A stretch of 64,000 nt of DNA from Sphingomonas sp. PAMC 26621 (GTDB taxonomy: Bacteria; Pseudomonadota; Alphaproteobacteria; Sphingomonadales; Sphingomonadaceae). Under the pieces are notes generated by a model that was not told the DNA's origin, made no database searches, and saw only the letters and a list, made by a program, of their open reading frames with translations. The stretch covers positions 176,942 through 240,941 of the forward strand of contig NZ_AIDW01000021.1 of assembly GCF_000251145.1 (NCBI RefSeq), given 5' to 3'. Below, in pieces: positions 50,171 to 59,574 of this stretch. Each line of letters starts with the position of its first letter. The stretch's first letter is position 1. The position numbers and the translations under genes are program-made.

Positions 50171-50277
50171 TGATCCCCCCCTAGTTCCGGCGCCTTTGGC
50201 TACCGGTATGGAGGGAGGCTAGTCCGGGTGAGGCCGCGTATCAAGTAGAACCGCGTCGGCCTCATTGCCGCGTCATT

Positions 50278-51369
50278 TCAGGGACCTGTCGCAAACCGCT
50301 TCGGCGCATAGCAGGAGGCATCGATCCCGGCGATGCTCGCGTCCGGCGCGTGCCCCAGCAACAACGACGCCGCCAGCGCCGCCGCCGCGGGCGCGGTCTG
50401 GATGCCGAAGCCGCCCTGCCCCGCGCACCAGAAGAAACCGGGCGCGTCGGGCGCGAAGCCGAAGACCGGCAGCCGGTCGGGCGCGAAGCTGCGCAACCCC
50501 GCCCAGCGCCGCTCGACCTTCGTCACGCGCCAGTCGACGACTCGCTCGAACCGGTCGATCGCCGTCGCCACGTCGATCTCTTCGGGCTGCGCATCGCCCG
50601 GCGCCGACTCGGTCTCGTCATGCGGGCTCAGCCAGATCTTACCGCCCGCCTCGGGCTTGAAGTAGAAATCCCCGCCGATCCCGACGACATGCGGCAGCGT
50701 TTCCGGCGCGGGCGGATCGGTCGCGAGCTGCACCATCGTGCGGCGATAGGCGGTGATCCCGATCGGCGCGACGCCCGCCATCCGCGCGACCGGATCGGCC
50801 CACGCTCCGGCGGCATTCACCAGCACCGTCGCCGCGAACGTGCCGTTCGCCGTCTCGAGCGACCAGCCGTCGCCACTCCGCGTAACGCCGACGAGCGGTG
50901 CGGACAGCACCAGCCTGGCACCCCCCTTTCGAGCCGCTTTCAGGTAATGGCCGTGCAGCGCGGCGACGTCGATATAGGTGCTGCTCTGCTCGAGCACCCC
51001 AAGCGTCCATTCGGGCCGCAGCCCCGGCACCAGCGCGTGCGGGTCGACCCGCTCGAGGGCGACCCCGCTGCCGTCGAACTCGGCCAGAAACGCGTCGATC
51101 GCGGCATGATCCGCCGCGCGCCCGATGTGCAGCGACCCGAGCGCCTGGAGAAACCCGCCGCCGTGCAACGCCGCGCCCGACGCGGTCGTCAACGGCTGGA
51201 CGCCGGGGCCGCCATAAGTCTCCGACCAGAACGCCGCCGAGCGCCCGGTCGCATGGAAACCGGGCAGATCCTCCGCCTCGAGCAGCACGACCGAGGCGTG
51301 CGGCGCGATCGCGGCGGCGAGGCTCGCCCCCGCCATCCCCGCGCCGACGATCGCGACATCGTACCGCAT
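50278..51369 (-). CDS. FAD-dependent oxidoreductase (DAO family)
   Basis: 363 residues. The dinucleotide-binding start is YDVAIVGAGMAGASLAAAIA; another FAD contact is near FHATGRSAAFWSETYGG. The end has RWAGLRSFAPDRLPVFGFAP and FFWCAGQGGFGIQTAPAAA. The family includes D-arginine/D-amino acid dehydrogenases, and the pattern is closest to those, so oxidation of an amino acid is likely; the substrate is unproven. It lies 3 bases from the hydrolase gene, so they form an operon. Confidence 0.9.
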   Translation of the reverse strand: MRYDVAIVGAGMAGASLAAAIAPHASVVLLEAEDLPGFHATGRSAAFWSETYGGPGVQPLTTASGAALHGGGFLQALGSLHIGRAADHAAIDAFLAEFDGSGVALERVDPHALVPGLRPEWTLGVLEQSSTYIDVAALHGHYLKAARKGGARLVLSAPLVGVTRSGDGWSLETANGTFAATVLVNAAGAWADPVARMAGVAPIGITAYRRTMVQLATDPPAPETLPHVVGIGGDFYFKPEAGGKIWLSPHDETESAPGDAQPEEIDVATAIDRFERVVDWRVTKVERRWAGLRSFAPDRLPVFGFAPDAPGFFWCAGQGGFGIQTAPAAAALAASLLLGHAPDASIAGIDASCYAPKRFATGP

Positions 51370-51372
51370 CGC

Positions 51373-52314
51373 CTACCGCCTCGCGTACGCGGCGAGGAAC
51401 GTGTCGATTTCCCCGATCGCGCGTGCGCGCACCCCATCCGCCTCGCGCAGGATCTCATGCGCCGATTCGGGGCCGAACCGCACGACGGTGCTGTCGGGCA
51501 ATCCCGCCGCGACGCGCGCCGCAACCTTGGTCGAGACGAGCTTGTCCGCATCCGCGAGCAGGAACAGCAGCGGAATGCTGAGTGTCGCCAGCCGGGGATC
51601 CTCGCGCAGCCGGCGCGTCGACGTAAACGCCTGCGCGAGCCAGCGCCAGCTCGGCGGGCCAAGCAGCAGTTCGGGGTGCGTGGCCTGCCAAAACAACTCG
51701 TCCTCATAGCGCGCGGGATCGTGCGTCAGCAGCGACTGTCTCGTCTCGGTCGTGGCGGGCCGCTCGTTGCCGCGCCATGCCGGGCGTGACGCCTCGCCGA
51801 CCCGGCTCATCAGCCCCGCGACGCGTTCGCCGACTCGCTGGCCGACCGGACTGTGCAGCCCGAGCATCGGCGCGACCAGCACCGCCGCATCCGGAGTCGC
51901 CGCCCCCTCGACCAGCGCCCGCAGCAGCAGATGCCCGCCCATCGAATGGCCGATCGCGACATACGGCCCGGGCCCCTGCGTCACCCATTCCGCCCAGAAG
52001 GCGCGAAAATCATCGATGTACTGCTGGAAATTCTCGATGTGTCCGACGTGCGCATTCTTGGACAGCCGCCCCGAGCCACCCTGCCCGCGCCAGTCGAACG
52101 AGGTGACGGCCCAGCCTTGCGCATGCCAATGCGCGAACGTTTCCAGATACTTCTCGAAAACATCCCCGCGCCCGCCCTGGAACAGCAAGCGTCCCCGCGC
52201 CTTTGCCGGGGCAGGCCAGTCGAACCGGCGCAACGCCCATCCGTCAGGCGCTTTCCAGTGCGTGATCCGCGCCGCTGCGGGAATCGCGCGCCGGTACAAT
52301 TGGGGGGAGACCAT
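51373..52314 (-). CDS. Alpha/beta hydrolase, lysophospholipase-like
   Basis: 313 residues (MVSPQLYRRAIPAAARITHW). The nucleophile elbow is AIGHSMGGHLLLRALVEGAA, the charge-relay Asp is probably in LLFLLADADKLVS, and the His is near FGPESAHEILREADG. The layout matches PldB-type serine hydrolases (monoacylglycerol lipase / lysophospholipase L2). Upstream of the FAD oxidoreductase in one operon, and divergent from cpaA. Confidence 0.9.
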   Translation of the reverse strand: MVSPQLYRRAIPAAARITHWKAPDGWALRRFDWPAPAKARGRLLFQGGRGDVFEKYLETFAHWHAQGWAVTSFDWRGQGGSGRLSKNAHVGHIENFQQYIDDFRAFWAEWVTQGPGPYVAIGHSMGGHLLLRALVEGAATPDAAVLVAPMLGLHSPVGQRVGERVAGLMSRVGEASRPAWRGNERPATTETRQSLLTHDPARYEDELFWQATHPELLLGPPSWRWLAQAFTSTRRLREDPRLATLSIPLLFLLADADKLVSTKVAARVAAGLPDSTVVRFGPESAHEILREADGVRARAIGEIDTFLAAYARR

Positions 52315-52377
52315 CCGGCATGGTTACGTTTTCGAAAGGCACGCCGTCTAGGGCTTTCCCGCATGGGTGGGCTTTCT

Positions 52378-52845
52378 ATGACGACGACGGTGCTGATCGC
52401 ATTGGTCGCCTTGCTGGTTTCGGCCGGTGTCCAGGACGTGCGGACGCGCGAGATCGCCAATTGGAAGAACGCGGCGATCGCCCTGCTCGCGCCCCTGTGG
52501 TGGTGGGGTAACGGCCTTTCCCTGTGGCCCGACATGGTCGTCCAGCTCGGTCTGGCGGTGCTCGTCTTCGCGCTGTTCATCGCCGCGTTCCACTTCGGCT
52601 GGATGGGCGGGGGCGACGTCAAGATGATCGGCGCGCTCGCGCTATGGCTGCCGCTCCAGCCGTTGCTGGCGATGTTGACCGCCATGTCGCTGCTTGGCGG
52701 CGTGCTCACGCTGCTGCTGCTGGTCGACCGCGCGCTGCGCCGGCGGACCGGGCAGATCGAGGTTCCGTACGGCGTGGCGATTGCGATCGCTGCGCTTTTC
52801 GTACTGCGTGAACCGCTTTTTAACCACCTTGGTGGGAATGCTTAA
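52378..52845 (+). CDS. cpaA: Prepilin peptidase CpaA
   Basis: 155 residues from the ATG at 52378 (MTTTVLIALVALLVSAGVQD); an in-frame ATG at 52363 is possible. Type IV prepilin peptidase (A24) with the two catalytic aspartates in QDVRTREIANW and GGGDVKMIGALALW, and about five helices. It trims Flp-type prepilins. No pilin gene is seen beside it, so the substrate must be elsewhere. It opens the cpa cluster, 35 bases before cpaB. Confidence 0.9.
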   Translation: MTTTVLIALVALLVSAGVQDVRTREIANWKNAAIALLAPLWWWGNGLSLWPDMVVQLGLAVLVFALFIAAFHFGWMGGGDVKMIGALALWLPLQPLLAMLTAMSLLGGVLTLLLLVDRALRRRTGQIEVPYGVAIAIAALFVLREPLFNHLGGNA

Positions 52846-52880
52846 CGCGGGCCCAACCGCCCGTGTTCGAGAGGTCGGAA

Positions 52881-53930
52881 ATGGATAGTCGTAAGATCCT
52901 ATTGCTGGTGGGAGCGCTGATCGTAGCGGCGATCACGGCGTTCATGGCGCGGTCGCTCCTCATGGGCAGTCCGGCGCCGCAATCCGCCGCAATGGCGGTC
53001 GTCGCGGCTGCGCCCGACGGCCCGGACGTGCTCGTCGCGACCAAGGCGCTGCCGGTCGGCACGATCCTCGACGCGACCTCGCTGCGCTATCAGCCGTGGC
53101 CGAAGGACCTCGTCCAGAACGTTTATTTCATCAAGAAGCCCGGGTTCGACCCCAAGTCCCTTGCCGGCACCGTGGTGCGCAACGCGATCACCGCGGGCCA
53201 GCCGCTGACGCAGGGCGCGCTGGTCAAGCCGGGCGACCGCGGCTTCCTTGCGGCAGCGCTCGGGCCGGGGATGCGCGCGGTCACCGTGCCGGTGGAAGCG
53301 ACCACCAGCGTCGCGGGCTTCGTCTTCCCGGGCGACCGGGTCGACCTGATCCTGACGCAGACCGTCGCGGGCGGTGGCGATGGCCCGCCGCTCAAGGCCG
53401 CCGAGACGATCATGCGCAACCTGCGCGTCCTCGCGACCGATCAGCGGACCGACAATGCCGCAGGCGATGACGGCAAGACCGTGGTCCACACCTTTTCCAA
53501 CGTGACGATCGAGGCGACGCCCAAGATCGCCGAGCAGATCGCGGTCGCGCAGACGCTCGGCGCGCTGTCGCTATCGCTGCGCTCGATCGCGGACAACAGC
53601 ACCGAGCTGGAGCAGGCGATCGCCAGCGGCGACGTGTCGATGCCCGATGATCCCAAGGCCGAAAAGGCAATGCTGACCCGTATCGCGAGCGCGCCCTCCG
53701 CCGGGAGCAGCTCGCTTGCGACCGGGGCGGACGTGTCGCGGTTCCAGCGGCGCACGGTGCCCGGCAAGGCGGCCGAACCGTCCGGTGGCATGAGTGGCGG
53801 CGGCGGCGTCGGTGGCGGCGCGCCAGTCGCGTCGGCGGCGACCTTCCCGGGCGCGGCCAGCAGCGGCCCGATGGTCCGGATCGCACGGGGCAATTCGGTG
53901 ACGGCGGTTGCCGTCGAGGGGAAGAAGTAA
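52881..53930 (+). CDS. cpaB: Flp pilus assembly protein CpaB (RcpC)
   Basis: 349 residues from the ATG at 52881, with GAGGT upstream. It has one N-terminal helix (KILLLVGALIVAAITAFMAR), a SAF domain near 50-115 (ATKALPVGTILDATSLRYQP), and the RcpC core with GMRAVTVPVEATTSVAGFVF and GDRVDLILTQTV. The last 90 residues are glycine- and serine-rich (GGMSGGGGVGGGAP) and probably disordered. It is thought to support the secretin. It overlaps cpaC by one base (TAATG). Confidence 0.93.
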   Translation: MDSRKILLLVGALIVAAITAFMARSLLMGSPAPQSAAMAVVAAAPDGPDVLVATKALPVGTILDATSLRYQPWPKDLVQNVYFIKKPGFDPKSLAGTVVRNAITAGQPLTQGALVKPGDRGFLAAALGPGMRAVTVPVEATTSVAGFVFPGDRVDLILTQTVAGGGDGPPLKAAETIMRNLRVLATDQRTDNAAGDDGKTVVHTFSNVTIEATPKIAEQIAVAQTLGALSLSLRSIADNSTELEQAIASGDVSMPDDPKAEKAMLTRIASAPSAGSSSLATGADVSRFQRRTVPGKAAEPSGGMSGGGGVGGGAPVASAATFPGAASSGPMVRIARGNSVTAVAVEGKK

Positions 53931-55510
53931 TGCGTAGCGTTTCGATCTCGGGCGGCTGGACGCTCGCCGCCGCGCTGGTCGCGGCCAGCCTGGGCACCCT
54001 GCCCGCCATCGCCCCCGCACAGACCGGTGCGAGCGCGACCACGCCGGTCTTCCAGCTCAACACCGGGCGCGGACGGCTCGTCACGCTCGTCCGGCCGATG
54101 AGCGACGTATTCGTTGCCGACGACAAGATCGCCGACGTGCAGGTCCGCTCGCCGACCCAGCTCTACATCTTCGGCAAGGGCGCAGGCGAAACCACGATCT
54201 CGGCGACGAGCAAGAGCGGCGCGGTCGTTTATTCGGCGACGGTCCGCGTCGGCAACAACTTCGATTCGATCCAGCAGATGCTGAGCATCGCGATGCCCGA
54301 GGCGAAGATCGTCGCGACGCCGATGAACGGCCTCGTGTTGCTGACCGGCACCGTCGCCGCGCCTGAGGACGGCGCGGAGGCGACCCGCCTCGTGCAGGCG
54401 TTCGTCGGGGACGGCACGAAAGTCTTGTCGCGGCTTGGCACGGCGACGCCGTTGCAGGTCAACCTGCAGGTTCGCATCGCCGAAGTCAGCCGGAGCTTCG
54501 TCAAGAACCTCGGGGTCCACCTCAGCAGCTATGACGGGACCAGCGGGTTCAAGTTCGGTGTCGGACAGGGCCGCCCCGCCTCGACCCAATTTACCCCAAG
54601 TGGCGGGCTGTTCACCGGCGGCACCACCGCGTCGCCGGGCACCAGCCTGCTCACCGCGCTTGGCGGTGCCACCACGTTCGGCGCGGCGGGCAAGTTGTTC
54701 GGGCTCGACCTGATCTCGGCGCTCGATCTCGGGGAGACCGACGGACAGGTTTCCACGCTCGCCAACCCCAACATCACCGCTTTGTCGGGCGAAACCGGCT
54801 CGTTCCTAGCGGGTGGCGAAATCCCGATCCCATTGAGCCAGGGGCTTGGCGCGGTATCGGTCGAATACAAGCAATATGGCGTCAGCCTCGCCTATACGCC
54901 GACCGTGCTCGCGGACGGTCGTATCTCGCTGCGGGTCCGTCCCGAAGTGTCGCAGCTTACCTCCGACGGTGCGGTACAGATTTCGGGGACGACCATTCCG
55001 GCGCTGACCACACGGCGGGCGGAGACGACCGTCGAACTCGGGTCAGGCCAGAGCATGATGATCGCCGGGTTGCTGCAGAACACTCACAACAACTCGATCT
55101 CGAAGGCGCCCGGCGTGGGCGACGTGCCGATCCTCGGTGCACTGTTCCGCTCCAACGCGTTCCAGCGCAACGAGACCGAACTGGTGATCGTCGTCACGCC
55201 GTATCTGGTCAAGCCGGTCAACGCGAACGACATCGTCCTGCCGACCGACGGGATCAAGGCACCGACCGATCTCGATCGCGTGCTGTTCGGGCAGCTGGGC
55301 GGCGGGACTACGGGTGGGGAACGTCCCAAGCCGCGGATGGCGCCCACTGCGCCGACCTATTCGGGCCCTGGCGAAATGGGCGCGGTTCCACCACCCGCCA
55401 AACCGGCGGACCCGCGTCCGGCGGCAACGGTCCCCGCCCTGCCCGCCGCGCCGACGCGCGCCCCAGCCAAGCGGGGCGAATCCGCCGCCCCCGGCTTCAA
55501 CCTCAATTAA
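53930..55510 (+). CDS. cpaC: Flp pilus secretin CpaC (RcpA)
   Basis: 526 residues. A signal peptide is at about 1-33. The N-terminal pilus-specific domain has VTLVRPMSDVFVADDKIADV and YIFGKGAGETTISATSKSGA. The secretin domain is near 280-420 with ANPNITALSGETGSFLAGGE and VELGSGQSMMIAGLLQNTHN, ending DVPILGALFRSNAFQRNETE. The C-terminal 100 residues are proline- and alanine-rich. It forms the outer-membrane pore for the pilus. Confidence 0.95.
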   Translation: MRSVSISGGWTLAAALVAASLGTLPAIAPAQTGASATTPVFQLNTGRGRLVTLVRPMSDVFVADDKIADVQVRSPTQLYIFGKGAGETTISATSKSGAVVYSATVRVGNNFDSIQQMLSIAMPEAKIVATPMNGLVLLTGTVAAPEDGAEATRLVQAFVGDGTKVLSRLGTATPLQVNLQVRIAEVSRSFVKNLGVHLSSYDGTSGFKFGVGQGRPASTQFTPSGGLFTGGTTASPGTSLLTALGGATTFGAAGKLFGLDLISALDLGETDGQVSTLANPNITALSGETGSFLAGGEIPIPLSQGLGAVSVEYKQYGVSLAYTPTVLADGRISLRVRPEVSQLTSDGAVQISGTTIPALTTRRAETTVELGSGQSMMIAGLLQNTHNNSISKAPGVGDVPILGALFRSNAFQRNETELVIVVTPYLVKPVNANDIVLPTDGIKAPTDLDRVLFGQLGGGTTGGERPKPRMAPTAPTYSGPGEMGAVPPPAKPADPRPAATVPALPAAPTRAPAKRGESAAPGFNLN

Positions 55511-55524
55511 GGGCTCCCGAGATC

Positions 55525-56193
55525 ATGATCACGGATACGCGTCCACGCGCGCTCGCAGCCGCCCTGCTACCGGCACTGCTCCTCACGGGGTGCGCCGGAA
55601 CGAAGAACCGCGGGCTAGAATCGGTCCACCAGCCGGTCGTGAGCCGGTCGAGCTACGCGCTCGACGTCACCACGACGCCGGACGGTCTCGCCCCCGGCGA
55701 ACGCCAGCGGCTTGCGAGCTGGATGGCATCGCTCCGCCTCGGCTATGGCGATACGGTCGCGATCGAGGATCCCGGCTCCTATGGCCCCGGCGGCTATGGC
55801 GACACCGTGCGCGATGTCGTTGCCGCCGAGACCGCGCACTACGGCTTGATGGTGACGGGCGACACACCGCTCACCACCTCCCCGGTCCAGCCCGGCACGG
55901 CCCGCATCGTCATCAGCCGGATGACCGCGACGGTCCCGGGCTGTCCCGATTTCAGCCGCGTGCGCTCCCCCGAGTTCGAGAGCAACACCTCCTCCAACCA
56001 GGGCTGCGCAATCAATTCGAACATCGCCGCAATGGTCGCGAGCCCGGCTGATCTGGTCCGCGGCCAGACCGGCCATGCGATCACCGACCAGGCAACCGCC
56101 GGCCGCGCGATCGACCTGTATCGCAAGGCCGCGCCGACCGGTGGCGGTGGCACGATCATCAAGGCGGAAAGCAGCGGAGGCGGCAGCAAGTGA
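55525..56193 (+). CDS. cpaD: Flp pilus assembly lipoprotein CpaD
   Basis: 222 residues. The lipobox LLPALLLTGCAGTKN makes it a lipoprotein. The CpaD domain has TPDGLAPGERQRLASWMASL and later FSRVRSPEFESNTSSNQGCA, with INSNIAAMVASPADLVRGQT, the family signature. It likely pilots the secretin. It overlaps cpaE (GTGA). Confidence 0.93.
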   Translation: MITDTRPRALAAALLPALLLTGCAGTKNRGLESVHQPVVSRSSYALDVTTTPDGLAPGERQRLASWMASLRLGYGDTVAIEDPGSYGPGGYGDTVRDVVAAETAHYGLMVTGDTPLTTSPVQPGTARIVISRMTATVPGCPDFSRVRSPEFESNTSSNQGCAINSNIAAMVASPADLVRGQTGHAITDQATAGRAIDLYRKAAPTGGGGTIIKAESSGGGSK

Positions 56194-57479
56194 ACGCACC
56201 CTTCAACCCAGCGCGCGTAGGAACGCGCGATCCGTTCGCCGCCTATGTCTGCGACGAAACCACCGCCGAGACGCTGCGCCCGATCGCGGTCGAAATGGGC
56301 TGGCCACCCGAAAAGGTGAACAAGGGCGGCCTGCGCAACGCGGTCCAGTCGCTGTCGGTCTCCGCCTCCCCGCAGATCCTGTTCGTCGACCTGTCCGAAA
56401 GCGGGGATCCGCTCAACGACATCAACGCGCTCGCCGAAGTGTGCGAGCCCGGCACGGTCGTGATCGCGGCGGGCCAGGTCAATGACGTGCGCCTGTACCG
56501 CGACCTCGTCGTCAGCGGCATCCAGGACTATCTCCTCAAGCCGCTCAGCCCCGACATGCTGCGCGACGCCTTCACGCATGCGCAGGCGATGCTCAATGCG
56601 CCCAAGACGGTCGAGGCATCGACCGAGCGCCCGCACATCTCGACCTGCTTCATCGGCGCGCGGGGCGGGGTCGGCGCATCGAGCGTCGCGACCTCGATCG
56701 CGTGGATGATGAGCGAGAAAGGCGCGCGGACGACCGCACTGCTCGATCTCGACGTCCATTTCGGGACGGGTGCGCTCGCGCTCGACCTCGAACCCGGGCG
56801 CGGCCTGACCGACGCGATCGACAATCCGAGCCGGATCGACGGGCTGTTCATCGAACGCGCAATGGTCAAGGCGAGCGAGCGCCTGTCGGTGCTGTCCGCC
56901 GAGGCACCGATCAGCGTCCCCGTGATGACCGACGGCACGGCCTTCTACCAGTTGCAGGAGGAGATGCGCGCCGCGTTTGAATGCACGATCGTCGATCTGC
57001 CGCGCGGCATGCTCGTCCAGCATCCGCATCTGATGACCGACATCCAGGTCGCGGTGATCGTCACCGAGCTGACGCTTGCAGCCGCGCGCGACACGATCCG
57101 GCTGCTGTCGTGGCTCAAGTCGAACGCGCCGCAGACGCAGGTCGTGGTCGTCGCGAACAAGCTTCAGGTCGCCGCCCAGCTCGAGATCAGCCGGAAGGAC
57201 TTCGAGGGGTCGATCGAACGCAAGATCGATTTCGCGATCCCGTTCGACCAGAAGCTCGCAGCGCAGGCCGCGAAGCTCGGAAAGCCGATGGCCGAGGTGG
57301 GGAAGAATTCGAAGACCGTCCAGCCGCTCGCCGACCTCGCGACCAAGCTGATGGCGGTCGGCGATTCCGCCGAATCGATCGACAGCGCCGGCAAAGCCAA
57401 GCCCGCCGCAAAGGGCACGTCGCTGATCGGCAAGTTCGACCTGAAGGCGATGCTGTCCAAGCCGGCGAAAAAGAAATGA
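56190..57479 (+). CDS. cpaE: Pilus assembly ATPase-like protein CpaE
   Basis: 429 residues from the GTG at 56190. The N-terminus is receiver-like (ILFVDLSESGDPLNDINALA, and LKPLSPDMLRDAFTH). The ParA/MinD-type domain follows, with FIGARGGVGASSVATSIAWM (deviant Walker A) and ALLDLDVHFGTGALALDLEP. It is thought to place or organise the pilus machine at the pole. The next gene should be the cpaF ATPase, but tadB follows at 57537. Confidence 0.95.
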   Translation: MNAPFNPARVGTRDPFAAYVCDETTAETLRPIAVEMGWPPEKVNKGGLRNAVQSLSVSASPQILFVDLSESGDPLNDINALAEVCEPGTVVIAAGQVNDVRLYRDLVVSGIQDYLLKPLSPDMLRDAFTHAQAMLNAPKTVEASTERPHISTCFIGARGGVGASSVATSIAWMMSEKGARTTALLDLDVHFGTGALALDLEPGRGLTDAIDNPSRIDGLFIERAMVKASERLSVLSAEAPISVPVMTDGTAFYQLQEEMRAAFECTIVDLPRGMLVQHPHLMTDIQVAVIVTELTLAAARDTIRLLSWLKSNAPQTQVVVVANKLQVAAQLEISRKDFEGSIERKIDFAIPFDQKLAAQAAKLGKPMAEVGKNSKTVQPLADLATKLMAVGDSAESIDSAGKAKPAAKGTSLIGKFDLKAMLSKPAKKK

Positions 57480-57536
57480 CGCCAATCCAAGGCGCCGTAA
57501 ACGCGATCGTAACGCTGCGGGGAGCTTGATGGCGCC

Positions 57537-58511
57537 ATGCAACTGATGCCGGTCCTATCGCTGGGTATAGGCGCGATCGTCGTGCTTCTGCTGATGGCGT
57601 TCGCCCTTGCCGGGCCCAATGCGGAACGCGCGGGTTCGCGCCGCCTCGGCGCCTTGCGCGCGCGCCATAGCGGGTCCGCCAACGTCCTGGCGGATGCGCA
57701 GTTGCGGCGCATCTCGCAGGCGCGCAGCAACCGGATGGACGTCGCCGCCGCGCGGTTCCTGCCCAACCCGGCACTGCTCAAGAAGCGGCTCGCGATGACC
57801 GGCAAGACCTGGACGGTCGGCCAATATGGCATGGCGACGCTGGGCGCGGTGGTCGGGATCACGCTGCTGTTCGCGATTCTCGGCCTGCCGCTCCTGCTCG
57901 CGCTGCTGCTCGGCGTGGTGGTCGGCGCGGGCGTGCCGCACATGGTCGTCGGCTTCACGATCAAGCGGCGCATCAACAAGTTCACCTCGAAATTCCCCGA
58001 CGCGATCGAATTGCTCGTCCGCGGCCTGCGCTCGGGCCTGCCGATCACCGAGACGATCTCGGTCGTCGCGAACGAGGTCGACGGCCCGGTCGGGGTCGAG
58101 TTCAAGGCGATCACCGACAAGATGAAGATCGGCCGGACGATGGACGCGGCGTTGCAGGACACCGCCGACCGGCTCGGCACGCCCGAATTCCAGTTCTTCT
58201 GCATCACCATCGCGATCCAGCGCGAGACCGGCGGCAACCTCGCCGAAACGCTCGCCAACCTCGCCACGGTGCTGCGCATGCGCGGGCAGATGAAGCTCAA
58301 GATCAAGGCGATGTCGTCGGAATCGAAGGCGTCGGCCTATATCGTCGGGTCGCTGCCGTTCATCGTCTTCACGCTGATCTGGATGATCAATCCGCCGTAC
58401 ATGGCGAACTTCTTCATCGACCAGCGGCTGATGGTGACCGGCGGGATCGGCATGCTGTGGATGGGAATGGGCGCGTTCATCATGAGCCGCATGGTCAGTT
58501 TCGAGATTTAA
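57537..58511 (+). CDS. tadB: Type II secretion/pilus inner membrane protein TadB
   Basis: 324 residues with an N-terminal helix (LSLGIGAIVVLLLMAFALAG), a pair near 95-135 and a pair at the end (YIVGSLPFIVFTLIWMINPP). The T2SSF signature lies between them: FPDAIELLVRGLRSGLPITE and FQFFCITIAIQRETGGNLAE. It is an inner-membrane platform protein with TadC. 57 bases after cpaE. Confidence 0.95.
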   Translation: MQLMPVLSLGIGAIVVLLLMAFALAGPNAERAGSRRLGALRARHSGSANVLADAQLRRISQARSNRMDVAAARFLPNPALLKKRLAMTGKTWTVGQYGMATLGAVVGITLLFAILGLPLLLALLLGVVVGAGVPHMVVGFTIKRRINKFTSKFPDAIELLVRGLRSGLPITETISVVANEVDGPVGVEFKAITDKMKIGRTMDAALQDTADRLGTPEFQFFCITIAIQRETGGNLAETLANLATVLRMRGQMKLKIKAMSSESKASAYIVGSLPFIVFTLIWMINPPYMANFFIDQRLMVTGGIGMLWMGMGAFIMSRMVSFEI

Positions 58512-58513
58512 CG

Positions 58514-59506
58514 ATGAACCCAGCTTCCTCCGCCGGCCCGATGGTCCTCGGCATCGACGTCTATACCGTGGCGACGCTGCTCGCGGGGGTTGCGGCGTTC
58601 ATGGTGTTGCTCGCGATCTACGCCGTCACCACCGTGCGCGACCCGATGACCAAGCGCGTCAAGGCGCTCAACGACCGGCGCGAACAGCTGAAGGCGGGGA
58701 TCACCGCCTCGACCAAGCGCCGCGCCAAGCTGGTCACCAAGAACGAGACGACCGACCGGATCAAGAGCGTCCTGTCGAACCTCAAGGTGCTGCAGGACAG
58801 CCAGGTCAAGGCCGCGCAGATCAAGCTGATGCAGGCCGGGATCCGCTCGAAGGAATATGCGGTCGCGGTCATTTTCGGCCGGCTGGTGCTGCCGCTGACC
58901 TGGGGCGTGCTGGTGCTGTACCTCGTCTATGGCAGCGGCATGTTCGCAAACTGGACGCCGTGGAAGATGTACGCGATCGTCGCGATCAACTTCGTCGTGT
59001 CGTACAAGGCCCCCGACCTCTATCTCGACAACAAGATCTCGAAACGCTCCAAGGCGATCCAGAAGGGCCTGCCCGACGCGCTCGACCTGCTCGTCATCTG
59101 CGCCGAGGCGGGCCTGACCGTCGACGCCGCGTTCAACCGAGTCGCGCGCGAACTGGGCAAGGCCTACCCCGAGCTCGGCGACGAGTTCACGCTGACCGCG
59201 ATCGAGCTCGGCTTCCTTGCCGAGCGGCGGCAGGCGTTCGAGAACCTCGCCTCGCGCGTGAAGCTCGATGCGGTCAAGGGTGTGGTCACGACCATGGTGC
59301 AGACCGAGAAATACGGGACGCCGCTTGCCTCGGCGTTGCGCGTGCTGTCGGCCGAATTCCGCAATGAACGCATGATGCGCGCGGAGGAAAAGGCCGCGCG
59401 GCTGCCCGCGATCATGACGATCCCGCTGATCCTGTTCATCCTGCCGACGCTGTTCATCGTCATTCTCGGCCCGGCGGCCTGTTCGATCGCCGACGCGTTC
59501 AAATAG
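58514..59506 (+). CDS. tadC: Type II secretion/pilus inner membrane protein TadC
   Basis: 330 residues from the ATG at 58514 (MNPASSAGPMVLGIDVYTVA); the frame is open farther up inside tadB. T2SSF domain: KGLPDALDLLVICAEAGLTV and FTLTAIELGFLAERRQAFEN. Final helix at MTIPLILFILPTLFIVILGP. It completes the platform with TadB and is the last pilus gene here. Confidence 0.95.
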   Translation: MNPASSAGPMVLGIDVYTVATLLAGVAAFMVLLAIYAVTTVRDPMTKRVKALNDRREQLKAGITASTKRRAKLVTKNETTDRIKSVLSNLKVLQDSQVKAAQIKLMQAGIRSKEYAVAVIFGRLVLPLTWGVLVLYLVYGSGMFANWTPWKMYAIVAINFVVSYKAPDLYLDNKISKRSKAIQKGLPDALDLLVICAEAGLTVDAAFNRVARELGKAYPELGDEFTLTAIELGFLAERRQAFENLASRVKLDAVKGVVTTMVQTEKYGTPLASALRVLSAEFRNERMMRAEEKAARLPAIMTIPLILFILPTLFIVILGPAACSIADAFK

Positions 59507-59574
59507 CGGCGCTTGCTCCCGGCGGCGCACGCCGTCAGGATCGTCCGGGAGACTGAACCGGGAGAGGATCCGCG

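Noticed and set aside
48299..50173. 624-codon frame opposite the TonB receptor
   Set aside because: Shadow; low-complexity Arg/Asp/Val pattern.
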